From Caproicibacterium lactatifermentans (GTDB lineage Bacteria > Bacillota > Clostridia > Oscillospirales > Acutalibacteraceae): DNA of 64,000 nt. The stretch spans positions 682,001 to 746,000 of the forward strand of contig NZ_CP046051.1 of assembly GCF_013315815.1 (NCBI RefSeq). Reading direction: 5' to 3'. The notes beneath the pieces are model-generated. The model had not been told where the DNA came from. It was given only the letters and a program-made list of their open reading frames with translations, and searched no databases. Of the stretch, positions 60,529 through 64,000 are shown in pieces (within the stretch, counting starts at the first letter, position 1; each line of letters starts with the position of its first letter). Made by a program: the position numbers and the translations under genes.

Positions 60529-62019
60529 TTGCAGGGACAAAAGCGAATCGCAATTATCGGTGGCGGAATCGCGGGCCTTTCCACGGGCATTTATGCCCAG
60601 AAGCACGGATTTCGTACAACGATTTATGAGGCGCTACCACAGATTGGCGGCGTGTGTGCACCGCTGCGTACCGCCGGTGTATCGCTGGAACCGACACTGC
60701 GTTTTTTGAACGGTGTGCGGGAAGATACGCCGCTGTACCGCTGCTGGCAGGAAACCGGCGGTTTGCAGGATACTTTGCCTGTTACACCGGACAGCTTTTT
60801 CACGGCGGAAGAGGCCGGTGCCACCGTGAACTTTTGCGGGGACATCAATGAATTTCTGGAAAGCACAGCGGCATGCAGTCCGGAGGACAGGGAACAGCTG
60901 AAGCGGTTTTGTACGGCGGTCGAAAAGGCAGGGGCATTCCGCCCGGCAACGGAGTGCCCGCCGGATCTGCTTTCACCTTTGAAAGCATTGGCTGGTGCGG
61001 CCGGCACTGAAAGCGGCCGTCTGCTGCTGCGGCTGCGGACAGTTTCTCTGCAGGACTACGCGCAGCAGTTTCATCATCCGGCACTGCGCTGTGCTTTTCG
61101 GGAAGTGCTGCCGCCGGGCAGTACATTGGCACAGCTGGTCTTTTCCTATTCTCGTTTTCTCAGCGGCGATTTGGCCGTGCCGGTGGGAGGCTCCGCGGGT
61201 ATTGTACACCGTATGGCGAAACGCTATTTGGCAGAGGGCGGACAGCTGCGCTGTAAAGACCCCGTGAAAAAAATCATTGCGGCCAACGGCGCGGCACGCG
61301 GCATTGTGCTGGCAGGCGGAGAACATATGCTGACGCATTGGGTGATTGCGGCGTGTGACCCGGCCTATGCCTGCCGTGTCCTGCTGCAGGACCGGTACGG
61401 TATGGAGAAAAAGCTGCAGGACCGATACTGCATGCCGGAAAAATATACAACCTGCTCCCTGGTGCGCCTATTCTTTTCCGCGCCGGAGGAGTCCCTGCCG
61501 ATAGAACGGACGCTGTCGTTTCCAACCGATGTCATTCCGGCGGAGGGGGACGGCATCAGCCGCCTGAGGGTGACACAGTTCAGCAATGACCCGACTTTTG
61601 TATTCAACGGCCGGGCAGAACTGGCGGTTGATTTCCCCATTGCGGGACGGCAGGCATTCCGCCGTTGGGAGGCACTGGCTGGCCAGCAGGCGGCTTATCG
61701 GGAAGAAATCCGCCTGCTGGCAGACAGTACACGGCAGGCGCTGGAAAAACATTTTCCGCAAATGCAGGGGCTGGTACAGTTCCTCGGCTGCCATACACCG
61801 GCAGACTATGCCCGGCGGTTCCACAATTTTCACGGCTCCTGTACGGCATTTATTCCAACTGCACAGGCACGTCCAGCACCGCTGACCGGCCGCCTGCCGG
61901 GACTTTCTCACCTGCTGCTGACGGGCCAGTGGCTTGGACCAACAGCCGGTATGCATACAGCGCTGCTGCAGGGCAAATTTACCGTACAGCGCATTTGTCG
62001 GGACGAACATATACCATGA
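60529..62019 (+). CDS. Phytoene desaturase-like FAD-dependent oxidoreductase
   Basis: A 496-residue flavoprotein. IAIIGGGIAGLSTGIYAQKH is the Rossmann FAD motif followed by TTIYEALPQIGG. SFPTDVIPAEGDGISRLRV lies in the substrate region, and LLLTGQWLGPTAGMHTALLQ is the C-terminal FAD contact. It resembles CrtI/amine-oxidase-type NAD(P)/FAD oxidoreductases. No carotenoid genes are nearby, so the substrate is open. TTG 60529 has GAGAGGGGAG 8 nt upstream. Co-directional with the aldo/keto reductase and nitroreductase genes. Confidence 0.88.
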   Translation: MQGQKRIAIIGGGIAGLSTGIYAQKHGFRTTIYEALPQIGGVCAPLRTAGVSLEPTLRFLNGVREDTPLYRCWQETGGLQDTLPVTPDSFFTAEEAGATVNFCGDINEFLESTAACSPEDREQLKRFCTAVEKAGAFRPATECPPDLLSPLKALAGAAGTESGRLLLRLRTVSLQDYAQQFHHPALRCAFREVLPPGSTLAQLVFSYSRFLSGDLAVPVGGSAGIVHRMAKRYLAEGGQLRCKDPVKKIIAANGAARGIVLAGGEHMLTHWVIAACDPAYACRVLLQDRYGMEKKLQDRYCMPEKYTTCSLVRLFFSAPEESLPIERTLSFPTDVIPAEGDGISRLRVTQFSNDPTFVFNGRAELAVDFPIAGRQAFRRWEALAGQQAAYREEIRLLADSTRQALEKHFPQMQGLVQFLGCHTPADYARRFHNFHGSCTAFIPTAQARPAPLTGRLPGLSHLLLTGQWLGPTAGMHTALLQGKFTVQRICRDEHIP

Positions 62020-62064
62020 GAATCCATTTAAGATAATCTATCCAAATAGACAGGAGGAAGCACC

Positions 62065-62640
62065 ATGATTCGAGATTTGGTTGAAAAAAGCAGAAGCTAC
62101 CGCGGCTATGACCAGAGCCGCCGTGTTTCTCGGGACGAGCTGCTGCAGCTGGTAGACTGCGCCCGGCTGACTCCTTCCAGTGTCAACCGTCAGCCGCTGC
62201 GCTATTATCTTGCCTGTACACCAGAGCAGACGGCAAAGATTCAGCCGCTGACGCACTGGGCACGCGCACTGCAGCCCATACAGCTGCCACATCCCGGTCA
62301 CTGCCCGCCGGCATTTATTATCATTTGTCAGGATACAAATGTTGACAGTTCTCTGCAGCGGTATCAGCGGGATGTCGGAATCGTTGCGCAGACTATGCTG
62401 CTGGTGGCTGTGGAAAAGGGACTGGGCGGCTGTATGATTGGCAACTTCAGCCCCGCAGAAGTTGCCAAAGCACTGGACCTCAAACCCAATTTGGTTCCTA
62501 TGCTGGTTGTTGCCATTGGCAAGCCGGACGAAACGATTATTCTTACCGAAGTCAAGAACGATGACACCAATTATTATCGGGATGAAAACGACGTGCATTA
62601 CGTCCCGAAGCGCCGCTTAGAGGACCTCATTATCAACTGA
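62065..62640 (+). CDS. Nitroreductase family protein
   Basis: The 191-residue FMN protein has the nitroreductase pattern: IRDLVEKSRSYRGYDQSRRV, ARLTPSSVNRQPLRYYLACT, VGIVAQTMLLVAVEKGLGGC and MIGNFSPAEVAKALDLKPNL. It reduces an unknown substrate with NAD(P)H. AGGAGGAAG precedes the ATG. It is last in the run of three oxidoreductase genes and ends before a terminator. Confidence 0.9.
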   Translation: MIRDLVEKSRSYRGYDQSRRVSRDELLQLVDCARLTPSSVNRQPLRYYLACTPEQTAKIQPLTHWARALQPIQLPHPGHCPPAFIIICQDTNVDSSLQRYQRDVGIVAQTMLLVAVEKGLGGCMIGNFSPAEVAKALDLKPNLVPMLVVAIGKPDETIILTEVKNDDTNYYRDENDVHYVPKRRLEDLIIN

Positions 62641-62659
62641 CTTTACAAAGAAGACTTAA

Positions 62660-62702
62660 AAACAAACCGGACATACCGCAGAATGTATGTCCGGCTTGTT
62701 TT
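62660..62702 (+). terminator. Terminator after the nitroreductase gene
   Basis: AAACAAACCGGACATAC and GTATGTCCGGCTTGTTTT arms with an 8-nt loop. Confidence 0.9.
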
Positions 62703-62751
62703 ATGCCTTTTTCAATTCGGTCCGGCAGACCCGCAGAAAAGTCGCAAAATA

Positions 62752-62778
62752 TTAGCACTCGTAAATGATGACTGCTAA
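62752..62778 (+). promoter_or_regulatory. CIRCE heat-shock operator upstream of hsp20
   Basis: TTAGCACTC - 9 nt - GACTGCTAA matches CIRCE with one changed base in the right arm. It lies ~150 nt before the hsp20 ATG, implying a long leader. Confidence 0.85.
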
Positions 62779-62930
62779 TATTTACAATCGGTTCATAAAA
62801 TAGAGAAAAAAACTTCACAGTTTCTGCGTATTATAGAAGTTGTCAAAGGGAAAGACCCAAAAGACAAAACAAAATCACTTGTGTCGCCCGCCAGACCGGG
62901 CAGACAGAGCAAAAACTGGAGGTTTTCATC

Positions 62931-63341
62931 ATGTTTGACTTAATTCCTTTCGAGCAGCAGTTCTTCCGTCCTTTCGATGACGACTTCTTTGGCGCCCACG
63001 CAAACAGCGTCCTGCCGTGCCGCACGGATATCCGTGACGAGGGTAGCCAGTATGTTCTGGAAGCGGAACTGCCTGGTTTCCGCAAGGACGAAATCAAGGT
63101 CAACGTCAAGGATAACTGCATGACACTGACCGCACAGCACAAAGAAGAAAATGAACAGAAAAACAACGAGGGCCAGTATGTGCGCCGTGAGCGCCGTGTG
63201 ACCAGTATGGGCCGTTCGTTCGATGTTTCTGACGTACAGGCAGATAAAATTTCCGCACGCTTTGAGAACGGCGTCTTGACACTGACCATGCCGAAGAAAG
63301 AAGCGGCAAAGCCGCTGCCGACCGAAATCACCATTGAATAA
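62931..63341 (+). CDS. Hsp20/alpha-crystallin small heat-shock protein
   Basis: A 136-residue holdase chaperone with a short N-terminus (MFDLIPFEQQFFRPFDDDFF), an alpha-crystallin domain (EAELPGFRKDEIKVNVKDNC, SFDVSDVQADKISARFENGV) and LTLTMPKKE with the IxI-like tail ITIE. CTGGAGG precedes the ATG. The upstream CIRCE predicts HrcA control together with htpG. Confidence 0.94.
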   Translation: MFDLIPFEQQFFRPFDDDFFGAHANSVLPCRTDIRDEGSQYVLEAELPGFRKDEIKVNVKDNCMTLTAQHKEENEQKNNEGQYVRRERRVTSMGRSFDVSDVQADKISARFENGVLTLTMPKKEAAKPLPTEITIE

Positions 63342-63371
63342 ACCTGTTTTTCAGCCATGACAGATAGATAA

Positions 63372-63420
63372 AAGACTCCGCCGCCGAGGGTAACAACAGC
63401 CCTTAGCGGCGGTCTTTTTT
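63372..63420 (+). terminator. hsp20 terminator
   Basis: AGACTCCGCCGC pairs with GCGGCGGTCT, followed by TTTTTT. Confidence 0.8.
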
Positions 63421-63466
63421 ACCAATTCGTGTTATAATAAAATGAAACGGATAAGGAGGGACAAAT

Positions 63467-64000
63467 TTGGCAGTACAGATTTTTGCACACCGAGGTGCTT
63501 CCTTTGCGGCACCGGAGAATACTTTGCCAGCGTTTGAAAAGGCCGCTGCTCTTCACGTGGACGGCGTGGAGCTGGATGTACACTTGACCACCGATGGCCG
63601 CTTGGTGGTCATTCACGACGATACTGTGGACCGTACAACCAACGGGCAAGGCAGGGTGAACCGAATGACGCTGGAACAGCTGCGCGCACTGGACGCTTCC
63701 GCGGGGCGGCAGGGATATGGTGGTGTACGCATTCCGACACTGGCGGAAGTATACCGTCTGCTGGAGCCTACCCATTTGTTGGTGAATGTGGAGCTGAAAG
63801 AAAATCGACGCAGCCGCGACGGCTATGCGGTTATCCCAAAAGTGCTTGCACTGGAGGAATCTGCCGGTATGAGCGGACGCGTCTTCTATTCCTCTTTTAA
63901 TCCGTTTCTTCTGCGGGAGCTGAAGCGCCGTTCCCCACAGAGCAAAACAGCGTTGCTTTATAAAGTGCCGCTTGCACGCGTCTGGAAGCTGGCCGCACGG
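63467..64000 (+). CDS. Glycerophosphodiester phosphodiesterase, N-terminal part
   Basis: The first 178 codons of a GDPD; the rest is beyond the window. It cleaves glycerophosphodiesters to glycerol 3-phosphate and an alcohol. Seen: IFAHRGASFAAPENTLPAFE (catalytic His-Arg and Asn-Thr), VDGVELDVHLTTDGRLVVIH with metal Glu/Asp and the second His, and LVNVELKE. No signal peptide, so cytoplasmic. TTG 63467 is preceded by AAGGAGGG. Confidence 0.93.
   Translation, partial: MAVQIFAHRGASFAAPENTLPAFEKAAALHVDGVELDVHLTTDGRLVVIHDDTVDRTTNGQGRVNRMTLEQLRALDASAGRQGYGGVRIPTLAEVYRLLEPTHLLVNVELKENRRSRDGYAVIPKVLALEESAGMSGRVFYSSFNPFLLRELKRRSPQSKTALLYKVPLARVWKLAAR

Noticed and set aside
59645-60553. Minus-strand open frame of 302 codons opposite the aldo/keto reductase
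   Set aside because: Shadow frame caused by codon bias in a confidently identified gene.
1-64000. CRISPR arrays, rRNA operons, prophage structural genes
   Set aside because: No regularly spaced direct repeats, no rRNA-like sequence and no capsid, tail or lysis genes were seen.

Overview
The window looks like the chromosome of an anaerobic, probably spore-forming clostridial Firmicute, most like the Ruminococcaceae/Oscillospiraceae. The reasons are a moderate GC core, strong Shine-Dalgarno sites with some TTG/GTG starts, many 4Fe-4S proteins, a PdaA-type spore-cortex deacetylase, CIRCE heat-shock operators, FeoAB iron uptake and a YesMN-type sensor pair beside a sugar ABC transporter. No 16S rRNA or other definitive marker is present, so the family-level placement is inference.

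Layout. 0-5.2 kb: phosphofructokinase (partial), polyphosphate kinase and Ppx/GppA on the minus strand, then a nitrilase-family amidohydrolase. 5.25-20.9 kb: an AT-rich composite island lying between a 13-bp copy of a tRNA-Ser 3' end and an intact tRNA-Ser(GGA). Its left half is wreckage: a helicase fragment, a truncated group II intron fused in frame to a DUF3991/Toprim-like fragment, an antitoxin cut by an IS3-family element, a broken helicase and a decayed second IS3 element. A 47-nt tRNA-Thr 3' fragment separates this from the right half. The right half holds a metal/redox cargo: DUF5320, DUF134, two NifX-like proteins, two Fe-S MinD/Mrp ATPases, YibE/F, feoA-feoA-feoB (frameshifted), a Cys-rich Feo peptide and a DtxR-like regulator.

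20.9-36 kb: asnS, an aminotransferase, secDF, a second nearly identical IS3 copy with a visible target duplication, galM-glk, a lone sugar transferase, pdaA, tRNA-Leu, a TetR regulator with a membrane-protein target, and a large secreted protein. 36-45 kb: a sugar module (GH13 enzyme, two permeases, lipoprotein binding protein) divergent from its likely two-component regulators. 45-52.5 kb: tRNA-Arg, an XRE regulator divergent from a TrpXYZ-like ABC operon, GNAT genes and CIRCE-controlled htpG. 52.6-64 kb: glyQS, gtrA, tRNA-Pro, a peptide deformylase variant, a split chromate transporter, two tRNA-Ser genes, a DUF362 ferredoxin protein, gluQ, an Fe-S aldo/keto reductase, a phytoene-desaturase-like oxidoreductase, a nitroreductase, CIRCE-controlled hsp20 and a partial glycerophosphodiesterase.

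How it fits together. The core is housekeeping plus carbohydrate use. The most unusual part is the tRNA-bounded island. There, decayed conjugative-element debris has been joined to an iron and Fe-S-ATPase gene set that still has clear promoters and operators: a 14-bp-arm inverted repeat over the -35 of the Mrp/NifX operon, and four TTAGC-N4-GCTAA-type boxes before feoA and feoB.
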